The translations under genes and the position numbers were made by a program. A stretch of DNA of 22,737 nucleotides from Chromera velia. Taxonomy: Eukaryota; Sar; Chromeraceae. Under the pieces are notes generated by a model. The model did no database searches. It was not told the origin of the DNA and saw only the letters and a program-made list of their open reading frames with translations. Shown here in pieces: positions 1 through 9,708 of this stretch (position 1 is its first letter; each line of letters begins with the position of its first letter). The stretch spans positions 1-22,737 of the forward strand of contig JAHBMJ010002106.1 in the NCBI GenBank assembly GCA_018398765.1, given 5' to 3'.

Positions 1-240
1 GGGGGGGGAGGGGCGGGAGTGAAGAACAGAGAGAGGTAAAGGAAAAAAGAAAAGTGGAAAGGAAAACAGGGGGAGGGATAAAGGAGGAGGGGAAAGAGAG
101 AGGAAGAGAAAAGTAAGGTAAAATTAAGAAGAGGGGAAGGAAGAAAGAAGAAAAGAGTTTAAACTAGAGTTTAAAGAAACAATGGTCAGGGAAGGGGTCA
201 GAAAAGAAGCGTGGAAGGTAGCTAGTGGTCCCAGGGAAAG
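1..240. repeat. Purine-rich low-complexity tract
   Basis: The plus strand is almost entirely A and G for about 240 bases, beginning with a run of eight G. No convincing reading frame is present. It lies beyond the 3' end of the minus-strand retroelement, so it could be flanking DNA or the far part of a 3' LTR. I cannot tell which. Confidence 0.7.
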
Positions 241-902
241 AGGATTGCTAGTAGGGGCATATATGAGTGTGAAGCTGCCGAATATTCGGGTAAGTAATTT
301 ATTTGTTATGTTCGTCATTTATGTGACTGTTCGGTGATTCTCGTATTGCAAGGGGAGGGAAGGCTGAGGACTTGTCTGGCGGTAGCGACTGCTGCCACCC
401 CAGAGTGCGGCTGCGGCACCTAGTTGGCCAGGGCTTACACTTGTGTGGCCTGCCCTTAGATGTGTTGACACTAAATAGATCGTTGTGTTTCTGGAAGTGT
501 ACCTATTGATGACTGATTCAAGTGTTTTGTCGCATGTGTGATTTTCTATTTATTTTGTCGATGTATGCAGGATCTGGCCTGTGGTTTCCCTCCCTTGCTG
601 GTTTGACCGCTCTGGGTCCGAGACAATTCATGTCACCTATTTGTGACAAGGATTGGAAAGAAAGGTTATCCTTCTTTCGCCTTCCCCCTCATGGTGTCAG
701 GGCCATCCAGGTTGCCCTTGCGGCTTGTCCATCACAGGAGCCGCGTGCGCTGAGGTTGGTCGGTGTGTGAAAGCATTCAACTGCGACTATGCATGTTCAT
801 ATGAGATTTCTTGTTTAGGCACGTGTAGTAAAACGTACATTGGTTCCGTTTATGAATGAATTTCCACCATTTTTTTTTGTGTTTCTTACGCAAAGGTTTT
901 TC
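241..902. other. No gene seen; possible 3' LTR or flank of the retroelement
   Basis: Short open frames occur on the plus strand, but none has coding-like composition or a recognisable domain. On the minus strand this stretch follows directly after the polypurine tract. The first bases after that tract include TG (902-903), the usual first dinucleotide of an LTR, so a 3' LTR is expected here. I looked for a second copy to the right of gag (7328-9700) and found none by eye, so the LTR assignment is unproven. Confidence 0.35.
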
Positions 903-904
903 AG

Positions 905-926
905 TTCCTTTCCTTTCCCTCCTTTT
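905..926 (-). other. Candidate polypurine tract (plus-strand primer) of the retroelement
   Basis: Read on the minus strand this is 22 consecutive purines of the pattern AAAAGGAGGGAAAGG and on. It overlaps the TAA stop of the chromodomain frame (925-927) and is followed two bases later by TG. In Ty3/gypsy elements the PPT that primes plus-strand DNA synthesis sits at exactly this place, between the end of pol and the 3' LTR. The position and composition are seen; the role is inferred. Confidence 0.55.
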
Positions 927-2512
927 ATTGGCGGAACTCCTTCTCTCTCTTTTCGAGAAAAGCAGCCACCAACTCCGGGCAGTTCATGTCCTTCTCGGCT
1001 GTCCAGTAGAAGCCGTCATAGTTCTTGTACTTCAGAAGGTATTCCCAGCGTCTTCTGAAAAAACGTGCGTCGTGCAATTCTTCGACTTCGAAGTCCTTTT
1101 TGTCATCACCTGATTCGTCTGCCTTCTGTGTGCGCCTCCTTTGTTTCCGTTGAGGGGCTTCGTCTGCAGGTGCCTTCCGCTTCCGAGCTGACTGGATCTC
1201 TCCTTTGATGTCAGTCAGTACGTCCACTTCATCTCCGTCTTTTTCGCTTGGTGTTTGCTTCCTGTCTCCATCGTCGTCAATGTTGATGTCCATGGTGTCT
1301 TCCTCCGGGTGTCTATACTTCTCTTCCATCTGTTTGCTTTCCTCCAAATTGGCTGATAAGAACGGCTTCGCTCTTCTCCTTGAGATTGTCATTGTCTGTT
1401 GGGAGCCTGGGCGTCGGACTGCTAAGGCGCCCGAGTACTTGACGTCCATGATAATATAGGGTCCTTCATAACAGGGAGAGAGACCTTTGCTGAGTCTGCG
1501 GTCCCATCTCTGTCCCTTCTCTATCCAGAGGTAGTCTCCCTTTTTCCACTGTCTGATTTTTGCAGGGTCTTTTGCGAGTTTGTTTCTCATTTTTGCTGTT
1601 GCAGCTGCTTTGAAGAGAGCCTTCCGGTCGCTGTTCTGCTTCCTTACTTCGTCGAGCACCTTGACGTAATCCTGGAGGAGAAACTCTTTATCTGCCCGTA
1701 AGTCGTTGAGGAGTTTGATGGGATGATTGGCGGGGATGCCAAAAAGGACCTCATGCGGAGACTGTCCTATGCTTGTTTGATAGGTGGTGTTATGATTAAA
1801 GCGTGCCATCGGAAGATATTCATCCCAGTCCGTTTCTGCCTGGTTTACAAATGCCGCTAGGGTATCCTTGACGTCTCTGTTCACTCGCTCAGCTCTCCCT
1901 TATGTCTCCAGGCTGAACGCACTGCTGATCACCCTGGTTGATCCTACAAGATCGTTGATCGCCTGGATGAGGGGGTCGAGTAAGTTTGCCCCACGGTCGG
2001 TTTGAATCTTGATGGGGGCACCGTAGCGAGTCAAGAGATGAGAGACAATGCTTTTTCCGATAGTGTGGCGCTTTTTGGTCTTTCAATGCCTTCAGCTCGA
2101 TATATTTGCTTGCTACGCAGAGCATAGTCAGGATGTACTTGTTGCCCCGCTTCGTTTTTGTGAGGGGACCGAGAATATCAATCTGCCAGAGTTCGAGAGG
2201 TGCGTCTGTCAGGACCTGAGGTTCGTACTGATGCGCGTCTTTTCCTTTCTTTCTTTGTTGGCATTCTTTGCAGACCCTAACGAAGGTCCGGGTGTCCGAG
2301 TACAAGTTGGGCCAGTAGTACTTAGTCGTTAAGGACTGCAGCATTCGTTAGAATCCCTGGTGTACTGCTAGAAGGTGAGAGTGTTCGTCCTTCAAGATGT
2401 CCTGCTGCATTCCCTTAGGTACCGCTAGAAGGAAACGAATTCCGTTTTTGTGTTCATTGGCTGGAGGAAGAATTCGGAAGATAATTTCGTCTCTTATGGT
2501 ATAGAGAGGGGC
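925..2512 (-). pseudogene. pol: pol, integrase with GPY/F module and chromodomain
   Basis: Integrase would insert the cDNA. The HHCC zinc-binding region has its two His at about 2362-2388 and CKECQQRKKG near 2258, and a TAA (2348-2350) sits between the His and Cys halves. The catalytic core shows WQIDILGP, then TDRGANLL, then ERVNRD, giving D, D and E. The frame changes between the first and second Asp near 2065-2080, at a short A run. A TAA at 1900-1902 lies just before the catalytic Glu. Downstream, YEGPYIIMDVKYSG is a GPY/F module. A Lys/Asp-rich linker leads to a chromodomain at about 928-1092 (FEVEELHDAR, YLLKYKNYDGFYW), which in this family directs insertion to particular chromatin. The TAA stop is at 925-927. 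Confidence 0.9.
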
Positions 2513-4771
2513 TTAAGCCACGAGTCTGAATCTTTCCTTGTAGTCCAGTCCTTCCGGTAGCTCTCCAGTTTGTAGGTAAATATAGAGTGCCGAAAGATTA
2601 CTGTCTTCCTTTTGTAATTTCTTGATTCTCTCGGGGTCGTAAGGTGTGATGAGCATAGGTACTGAGAAAGTGTGTGGAGGTGCTTCGTCCTTTTTGTTTT
2701 CTTCATTTTTTCCTTTTGCTGTAATCTTTCGTGCGGCTGCTATTATTGCAGAGATCTCGGATTCGTTGTCAGATTCGTCAGGAGGGTACTTGTCGTGTAC
2801 AAAACACCCCCGAATGAGTGAGTCAGCGTCTGTGTGGCTCTTCCCTCGTTTGTATCTAATCTGGAAGTCGAATCCACTCAATTTGAGTGCCATCCTCAAG
2901 AGCCGAGGTGATGTGTCCTTCCTTTTCATGATGTATTGTAGAGGCGCGTGGTCGGTAACGACGATGAATTCTCTTCCGTAGAGCCAGTGTTTGTATTTTT
3001 TCACGCCAAAGCAGATGGCTACGAACTCCTGTTTGCTGATTTGATGTGCGCGTTCATGGGTGGTCAGTCGTCTTAATGCGTAACCTATCGGATACTCACG
3101 CCCTTGCTGATCTTCTTGGCAGAGAATTACAGAGATCGCGTTCTGTGAGGCATCGCACTTGAGGATAAAGGGGACGTCCCATCTCGGGTGACCCAGGACT
3201 GGAGTGGAGGTCAGTGCCTCTTTCAGCCTTTCGAAGCTTTTCTGGTGACTTTCGTTCCATACAAATTTTTGATTCTTTTTGGTCCGGTCATAGAGTGGCT
3301 GGGCAAGGATAGCGTAATCTTTGACGAAACGCCGGAAGTAGCCTGTCAAGCCCAAATATCCTCGGACCTGTTTGACGTTGGTTGATGGAATTGCTTCTTT
3401 GATGACTCGAGTCTTTTCTCCTGATGGAAGGATTCCTTCTGTCGTTATTCTATGCCCCAGGTACTCAACCTGCCTTTGTGCCCACTTGCACTTGCTGAAC
3501 GAAACTTTGGCCCCCACCATTTCGAGTCTGTCGAGCACTGCTTTCAAGTCTACAAGATGTTGCTCAAAGGAGGGGCTCGACAAAAGCATATCATCCATAT
3601 AGATGAAACAACATGTGTGCAGGAGTCCCTGGAGAATGCTTGTCATCCTCTGGCACAGGATAGCCGGAGCGCTCTAGATCCCGAACGGAACCCTCAAGAA
3701 TTTATAGCTGCCACTGTGGCAGGCGAAGGTGAGTTTCTCTTAATCGGACTCCTTTACCTTGATTTGGTTGTAGGCCATATGTAAATCGATGACTGAGTAC
3801 CAGGTTTTGTTATGGAGCTGGGCCAGTATGTCTTCCGTGTGAGGGAGGGGAAATCTTTTCTTTTTCAAGACTTCGTTCAAAGCTCGGTAGTCTATACACA
3901 GACGGAGTTTTCCCGATTTCTTTTTGGCGCATACGATTGGTGCTGACCAAGTGGAAATGGTTTCCTGTATGACACCTGAGTCTAACCAATCCTGTATTTG
4001 TTTGTCTACTTCTTTTCTCAGGGCTTGAGGGACTGAACGAGTTCGTACATAAACTGGCTGTTCAGTTATGGTATCGATGCCAACTGATACTGACCCCAGA
4101 CTGCCCGGGTTCGTTTTGGTTGGAAGGAGGTTTGTGTATTTTAGTAAGAGAGACTGGAGCCGTTCTTTTTGGTAGCTTGTGAGGTGTCTCGCCTTCTGGA
4201 CTGTATTTCGGATTTGTGTTTCTGCTTCCTGCTGTTCTTCTTTTGAAAGGCCAACCGACTTGTTTGGTTCTTGGTTTGTGCCTCCATCGTCATGCCCCAA
4301 TCCATCGTAGATGATGTTGGAGACAAGAGCATCCATTTTTCCTTCTTTTTTCTTTCTTGGGGTATACAGGATCGATGGGGCACACTCATCACCATTCTCA
4401 AGAGCACAGTAAGACATGTAGGCAAGAAGAAGATTTGGTAGGAGAGTGATTGATCTCTTTGAAAGATTGAGTACTGGTATCTGGACTGTGCGGTCTTCGA
4501 CAGTGTAGATCGAGTCTTGGATCTGGAGTCCTCGGGGAAGTACGAGGTGTGGGCGAGGTTCTGTATGAGCAAGGGCTCCATTTGGGATGTGAGAGTCCTC
4601 AGGCAAGGTGAGTGATACATGAGAGATCATTTTCCCTGGAAGGATCTCTTTATTTTTCAGAAAGGTCGGACTCATGTGAAATATTTTGCTTCTGTTCAAC
4701 TCTTTGATTGGAGAAAGCGGGATTTCTATTGTCTTGCCCTTCTCGTCTGATTTTAGACGAAGTCTGTCTGG
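2513..4771 (-). pseudogene. pol: pol, reverse transcriptase and RNase H sections
   Basis: Reverse transcriptase would copy element RNA into DNA, and RNase H would remove the RNA strand. RT motifs in order are WSAPIVCAKKKSGKLRLCIDYR, split here as WSAPIV and KLRLCIDYRALN, then WYSVIDLHMAYNQIKV, then VPFGI. The catalytic YMDD box (FIYMDDMLLSS) is at 3590-3601. RNase H motifs are FILKCDAS, KQEFVAI and TDHAPLQYI, giving the expected D, E and D. The tail retains an ADSL version of the usual ADALSR motif. A TAA at 3740-3742 and a TAG at 3674-3676 break the RT between the first catalytic Asp and the YMDD box. A TAA at 2513-2515 ends the open stretch. The catalytic residues survive, so decay is probably recent. 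Confidence 0.92.
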
Positions 4772-5228
4772 CTAAAATGAAAGAGAAGATACATATTTAT
4801 CACAGAAATCTTTTCCCAAGATTCCGTCATGATTGATTGAAGAAGAGACAAAGAACCGGTGTTTCTTCACGTCGACCCCGTACAGATGGACAGAAAGCGT
4901 TACTGCGCCCATATTTTCTAGTTTGTTGCTTCCTTCGCCTTTAATAGTCAAGGGAACACTGTACAGAGGCAAGTCTGGGTTTTCTTTCTTCAGTCTTCTG
5001 TATACCCTTGAGTGCAGGAGGGAGATGTCTGCTCCGGTGTCTACTAGACAAGCTACCGGAGGTGAATCCCGATGATTCATTGAGACCGCGACTCCCACTC
5101 CCTGAGAAGAGAGAGTCCTAGAGAGAGTCACATAGGCAATTCTTTTCGAAGGTATGTTGCTAGAAAAAGGGTGGGTTTTCGGGAGCTGTTAGATCATTTG
5201 GGGTCGCTCCTTGTTGTCCCCAAGCGCC
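4772..5228 (-). pseudogene. pol: pol, retropepsin-like aspartic protease section
   Basis: This part of pol would mature the polyprotein. The active-site motif LVDTGADISLL, with catalytic Asp in DTGA, lies at about 5020-5047. A later ILGKDF motif fits the glycine-rich region near the C-terminal end of retropepsins. The pol frame can be read from inside the end of gag and is shifted by one base relative to the zinc-knuckle frame. A TAA interrupts it at 5189-5191 and a TAG at 4772-4774. Pol-like sequence continues in the same frame past both. Whether gag and pol were once linked by programmed frameshifting or by an indel cannot be decided from one decayed copy. Confidence 0.85.
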
Positions 5229-7147
5229 TTATCTTTTTTGGTATCCGTTCCGAGTGTTGATCGGGGTTCTGTTGGCACCTGTGGTGACAGGCGGTGTGGT
5301 TGGCGGTGGAGGAGGAGTTCTGAGCCTATTTGAAGTTCTTGGGAAGCCATTTAGCGGAGGCAGCGGGCGGCCAGTGCCTGGGAGTCCTTGCCGGGTGTCC
5401 GGGTTCCGTGGTTGGAACAGCGGGGGTCCCGGTCGTGACGTAAAAGGGTCGGGACGTCTTTTTAGGTATGGCTGGCCTCTTCGGGCGGTAAGGAGGTCCA
5501 TTTTTCGTCCGTCTCTCATAGGTCCATTCTCTAATCGGTAAGTAGGTCTTACTGAGTCCTTCTTTAGGGCTCTGCAGGCAACTTTTAGGTGTCCAGGCTT
5601 AAAGCAATAGTTGCAGAGACGGGGCAGCCTGCTTGTGTGTGTGTCCGCGTCCCTGTGCATTTCTCGCAGTTCCTTGCCGGTATAGCCTGTCCAATTTGTC
5701 CTACAACACTGGCGATCATAGTCTGTACGTCTTTATATGAAGGAGAAGGGTTAGTGTTGTAGGTGCCTTAGTCGAGGACGCTGTTTACGGTAGAGAAGGT
5801 GGGGGTCTGGTTCCTCGAGACTGAAGTCGCCATTGTTGCTCTTCCTGTCGTCGCCTGAGTTGTCAATCCAGTGCTCGATACCATCGTTGTTGGTGGGGTC
5901 GGTTCCGCAACGGCCGCAGAGACATGATAGATGACTGATGGTGCGACTGACTGATACCTTTTTGCGTCTATCAGTACTTCCTGGAAGGAGAGATAGCTTT
6001 TTGTTCATAATGCCACTCGGACTGTCTCTTGTGATATTCCCTTGATAAAGTGCTTCACGACATGCGTTGAATCGATGTTTTTTCCGCTTTCGTTGCAGAG
6101 GGTTCGATATCTGGTCGCATATTCGTCTAGAGACTCGGTCAGTTTTTGTTTGAGAGAAAAGAGTTTTTCCTCTGCCGAGTCCTGGTCTGCCTCAGTTAGT
6201 TCGTATTCTTTCAGGAACAGATTGCCAAGCTGGTCGGTGTTTTATATCTAGGGAAGTCTTCCGGGTGGCAGCTGGTCGTACCACGTTTTTGCTTTTCCTG
6301 TCAAGGTAGAAGGAAAGTAAATGTCTCGAAAATCCAAGAAATTCCATCCCATTCGTTCGTACAGGCGAAGCATTCTGCCCCAATAAGGTTTGGTCTGAGC
6401 ACGGTCGTCTCCAGAAAAGGAAGGAAGGTCCATTTTGATTCGAGGCATATCTCTGTGATTCTGTTGTCGACCGCTAGTGTGGTACTGGTGAGAGGCTTGT
6501 TCTGGAGGAATTGGTATAGGAACCAAGTTGCCTTCTGTGTCGACTCTGAATGTGAACCCTTGTCTTTGCAGCTCGACTATCGTTTGAAGGTCCAGGTTCC
6601 GAAGGTTGGGTCTGAGGGCATTGGCCACAGCACTGGCAAGAGAAGGACCGGTCGCTGCAGGAGGACCGAAGCCTCCCAATTGGGACAAACTTGAGAGAAG
6701 GTGGGGTGCGCCTTGGGGAGCTTGATTATGAACGACCTGCTGCCCGATGAGGTCTTGTGTAGCATCCTGCATCTCCATGTTCGGAGAGACGGCGGCGGGG
6801 AGTCCACCAACTGATCCCAGCAGACCCTGTTGTTGGGGTCCATTGTCGGGCCCTGATGCTGCAGCTCCTGCCACCTGTTGGCCAGGTGCTGCTGCCTGAG
6901 CCTGTGTATTGAGCATAGGTTCGTCTTGTTGCGGAGGAAGAGGGTCTTGCCCAGCAAGTACTTGATCTTGTACAGGACCTGGTGGGTTCATATGTTGATT
7001 GGCTGCTTGGGCTTTTACTTGTGCTTTGGCTTTGGCTTTGGGTGCTCCTTTCGCTTTTGCTTTTACTAGGCCTTTCGCCTTCGCTTTGGGTTGCACTTTA
7101 GTTTTAACGGCTGCCTTGGCCTTGGCTTGGGGGTTGGCTGATGGCAT
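5229..7147 (-). pseudogene. gag: gag: capsid/nucleocapsid polyprotein remnant
   Basis: Gag would form the particle and package element RNA. The ATG is at 7145-7147. The first ~45 residues are a Lys/Ala tail (repeated KAKAKG-like words), followed by a Gln/Pro/Ala-rich linker. A capsid-like region follows, with LPSFSGDD and GKAKTWYDQLPPG, typical of retrotransposon gag. The frame is then broken by TAG and TAA at 6242-6250, but similar capsid sequence (NTDQLGNLFLKEYEL) continues in the same frame. It is broken again by TGA at 6005-6007 and TAA at 5768-5770. The nucleocapsid zinc knuckle CNYCFKPGHLKVAC (CX2CX4HX4C, about 5575-5615) is in a different frame, so a frame change must lie near 5640-5720. 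A Pro/Arg-rich tail ends at a TAA at 5229-5231. Confidence 0.85.
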
Positions 7148-7310
7148 ATTGTCGTCGACAGTCGGGGCAGTCGGTTACAGGGCAGGAGTAGTCGCCAGAT
7201 GGAATGATGTAAAGGGGTAGGTAGGCGGAGTAAGAGGAAAGAATTCGCTCCTAGATTCGCTCTTGTGTTGTGGTGTCTAGTGCTAGGGCCTTGTAGACGC
7301 TTCATGCAGT

Positions 7311-7327
7311 GCGGTGGTGCGCTGCCA
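7311..7327 (-). other. Weak candidate primer-binding site
   Basis: On the minus strand TGGCAGCGCACCACCGC begins with the TGG expected opposite a tRNA CCA end. It lies about 165 bases before the gag ATG, with a CA three bases upstream that could end a 5' LTR. I could not match it to a known tRNA 3' end, so this rests on position and TGG alone. Confidence 0.2.
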
Positions 7328-7848
7328 GAGTGGAGGTGTATTAATCAAATAAGAAAACGTTCGGATTAGAGCGTGTAAATCGTTTGTTTAATCTGATTGT
7401 TCTCTCAGCCACTGTTTTTGCTCGTTCCCTCGGGTTGATGATCAGGTTGTCTGACGGTTTTGTATACAAGTCATAAACTGGTCCCTGTATCTTGTTTTGT
7501 TTGGTGTTTTCTTGTCTTACAGCAAGGAGATTATTGGGGTAGGAATGAATGCGTCTTTGTGCGGTTTGATCTGTGCAGGAAGATACGCAAATCCTGGAAT
7601 GGCAGGGTCGAGGTATGCGGTTCATTTCCAAGTTCGTACGAAATCTGTTCTGAATGGGCTCCAACGGCGTGGAAGGGGTGCTACTAGATCCAGGGCGTGG
7701 AGATGGGGTTGGATGAAAAGGATGCGCTGGTGTTTGGTTTCGAAGATGAGATAGTAACCGAAATAATCGATTTTGTTTTCCTTCCTCTTCCGGGGATCTC
7801 TATTTAAGAAAAGGGTTGTCTGGGTTGCTTGAACGGTGACGATTGTGT
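7328..7848. other. No gene seen; expected place of the 5' LTR
   Basis: This stretch is upstream of gag in element orientation. A minus-strand open frame covers part of it but lacks an early ATG and any recognised motif. A TTAAATAG sequence (minus strand, about 7799-7808) could serve as a TATA-like element of a U3 region. None of this is matched by sequence at 241-902. Confidence 0.3.
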
Positions 7849-7859
7849 CTCTCTCTCTG

Positions 7860-7935
<76 letters not shown>

Positions 7936-7950
7936 TGTGTGTGTGTGTCT
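7849..7950. repeat. (GT)n microsatellite with a short CT start
   Basis: A CTCTCT stretch passes into about 90 bases of nearly pure GT dinucleotide with a few GTAT interruptions. Open frames across it translate to Cys-Val repeats and are not genes. Confidence 0.95.
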
Positions 7951-7956
7951 ACAAAT

Positions 7957-8180
7957 TTGAGCAGCACTTCGTGGTCTGGTCTAGATTTTTTTTTTTTTTG
8001 TAGTTGTCGCTTTCGTAGTTGTCGATGGTTTATGTGGGTGACGACTCAAGGATTTTGAGCAGCACTTCGTGGTGTGGTCCAGATTCTATTGCCTTTTGTT
8101 GCAGTTGTCGCTTTTGTGGTTGTCGATGGCTCTTGTTGGTGATTTTTGAGCAGCACTTCGTGGTATGGTTCGGTTTGCTT
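7957..8180. repeat. Three-copy tandem repeat, period about 91-98 bp
   Basis: The word TTGAGCAGCACTTCGTGGT starts at 7957, 8055 and 8146. After the first two starts come a diverged spacer and a second shared part, GTTGTCGCTTT followed by GTTGTCGATGG. The third copy is cut short at about 8180. The array lies next to the GT tract and upstream of the retroelement coding region, where LTR or promoter repeats would be expected. Confidence 0.85.
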
Positions 8181-8529
8181 GGTTTTTCTCCTTTCAGAAG
8201 GGTCGACTCTCGCGGCAAGTCACCACGTGTTCTGTACTCCTCCGACCCCGAAGTCAGACAGAGTGCAGACTCTTTAGTTAGCGAATGAGAAGACAGTCGA
8301 ATCCCTAGAGTAGCGATTAGCTAGAATGAGCTAGAAGAAGCTAGAGTGATGAGTGAAGTTGACAGTAAGGGTTGTTAGTCAGAAGGTAACTGTAAGCGCA
8401 GTTGCCCAAGGTACCAGAGTGGTTGAATGAAGTGAATAAATTTTGCTAAGTCAGAAGTCGATCCGAAATCAAGAATTCTGTGTATGTTTTTGGGTGATTG
8501 ATTGGCTGACGATTCTGATGATTTCGTTT

Positions 8530-8732
8530 GTGGACGTTGTGGAATATCGTGTGAACGCCTGTGGACGCATGTGGATGCATGTGGAACCTTCATATGGAAC
8601 TTTCCACAATTCGGTTCCACATGTTGATTTTGTGTCTTGTTTCATCTCGGGTTGTTTGTGGAACTTTCCTGGGGAATTCTGCTGTGGAATCCTAGTGTAG
8701 AACTCTCTTGTGGAATCCTAGTGTAGAACTTC
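8530..8732. repeat. Patch of TGTGGAA-type short repeats
   Basis: TGTGGAA, TGTGGAC and the inverted TTCCACA recur many times. A 20-base unit starting TGTGGAATCCTAGTG is directly duplicated at 8682-8704 and 8709-8731, with only a short spacer. No coding potential is seen. Just before it (about 8310-8345), a GCTAGA word is repeated several times. Confidence 0.7.
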
Positions 8733-9708
8733 AGATCTATAGTATACTTTCACAATATTTATATTTTTTTTATCGGAGATAGTTAATGCTATTTCATCTT
8801 ACTACTAGTCTTACTAGCTTATAGAACTTCCTGTTTGAGCTTCGTTAACTTGCTTATCGTTTTGGCTAGCTTGGATCGGTATTTAATTTAATACGTTATG
8901 TTGTTCCTCGTTTCTTGGGCCCTATAACTTCTTTTTCTTTTAAGGCACTCACCCATTATATTCAGTGTGTCACGCCTGCCTCAGTGCATGGCCGTTTGCT
9001 TGTCAGTCTAAGTCTGCGCCATCGGACTGGCAGTTGTCTTATTCCCTTTTCTTCTTCCACTACTTCTTTCTTATTCCATATCTCATTGTATACTATCATT
9101 ACTTCAACATTACAGTGCCAGTGGGTCTGGCTGCACTAAAGATTTTAACGTGATTTTCTAGCGTGATTTTAATAGTTAGTCTAAGTTAGTCTAACTCCAA
9201 GTCTCTAACTTCTAGAACTATCTTGAACGATCATTTACGATCATTACAGATCTGATTTAATACAAAGAAAAATTAAAATCTTTTATCAGTTGGTTCCAGT
9301 TTAGTGACAAGTTTAGTGAAGTATTAATATTATTGCTGTATCTTTAAACATACAGATCTTGATCACTCATCTCCGCTCTATTCTGTTCTCTTCTGTTTTG
9401 AATGTGATCATTGTGATAAATCCACTTTTGACTTCAGCTTGAATTGCTAGTTGTATGAATTGAGCAGACGCCCACTCCGCGACATTGATTTTGATTTTTG
9501 AAGGCTAAGTTGAACCTTTCACTTTTCTGTATTCCTTAACTGCCTGTACGGGCTGGCTTCAGCGAGAACTTGACAAGACTTTTCATGACTCACACAAAGA
9601 GGCACTCACACTTCGCATGCACGCTTTCCTCCCTTCTGACTTTCTGAGGGTTCCAGACCTGAAATACAGATCTTTCCCCCGTCTCCCTTCCCCCCGCTCG
9701 CTCGCTCT
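8733..9708. other. AT-rich spacer, no gene seen
   Basis: The base composition shifts sharply to AT, with many TTAGTCTAA, CTAGT and GATCATT words. There is no sustained reading frame, no splice-supported exon and no recognisable RNA. The composition resembles the second AT-rich spacer at 16775-17929. The last ~300 bases would hold the 3' UTR of the minus-strand gene that ends at 9709. Confidence 0.6.

Larger units (their letters stand above)
905..7327 (-). mobile_element. Degenerate Ty3/gypsy LTR retrotransposon, chromovirus type
   Basis: The minus strand carries, in order, gag, protease, reverse transcriptase, RNase H, integrase and a C-terminal chromodomain. That is the Ty3/gypsy order (integrase last), and the chromodomain places it with chromoviruses. 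Most of gag and pol up to integrase lies in one frame. It is interrupted by stops at 6248 (TAG), 6242 (TAA), 6005 (TGA), 5768 (TAA), 5189 (TAA), 4772 (TAG), 3740 (TAA), 3674 (TAG), 2513 (TAA), 2348 (TAA) and 1900 (TAA). The zinc-knuckle section (5229-5660) and the integrase after about 2070 are in other frames. The copy therefore looks non-autonomous. The outer limits given are the candidate PPT and a weak candidate primer-binding site; LTRs could not be matched. Confidence 0.9.

Noticed and set aside
522-1113. Plus-strand open frames next to and over the chromodomain
   Set aside because: The ones past 925 are shadows of the minus-strand integrase. The others have no motif or coding-like composition.
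1900-6250. Reassigned stop codons (TAA and TAG read as Gln) as the reason for the broken retroelement
   Set aside because: The host genes here appear to use TAG (9709) and TGA (16774) as true ends, their long exons have no in-frame TAA or TAG, and the element also has frame changes and a TGA. Decay is simpler.
7957-8180. CRISPR-like spaced repeats
   Set aside because: Only three copies occur, in a eukaryotic setting, with related rather than unique spacers and no cas genes.
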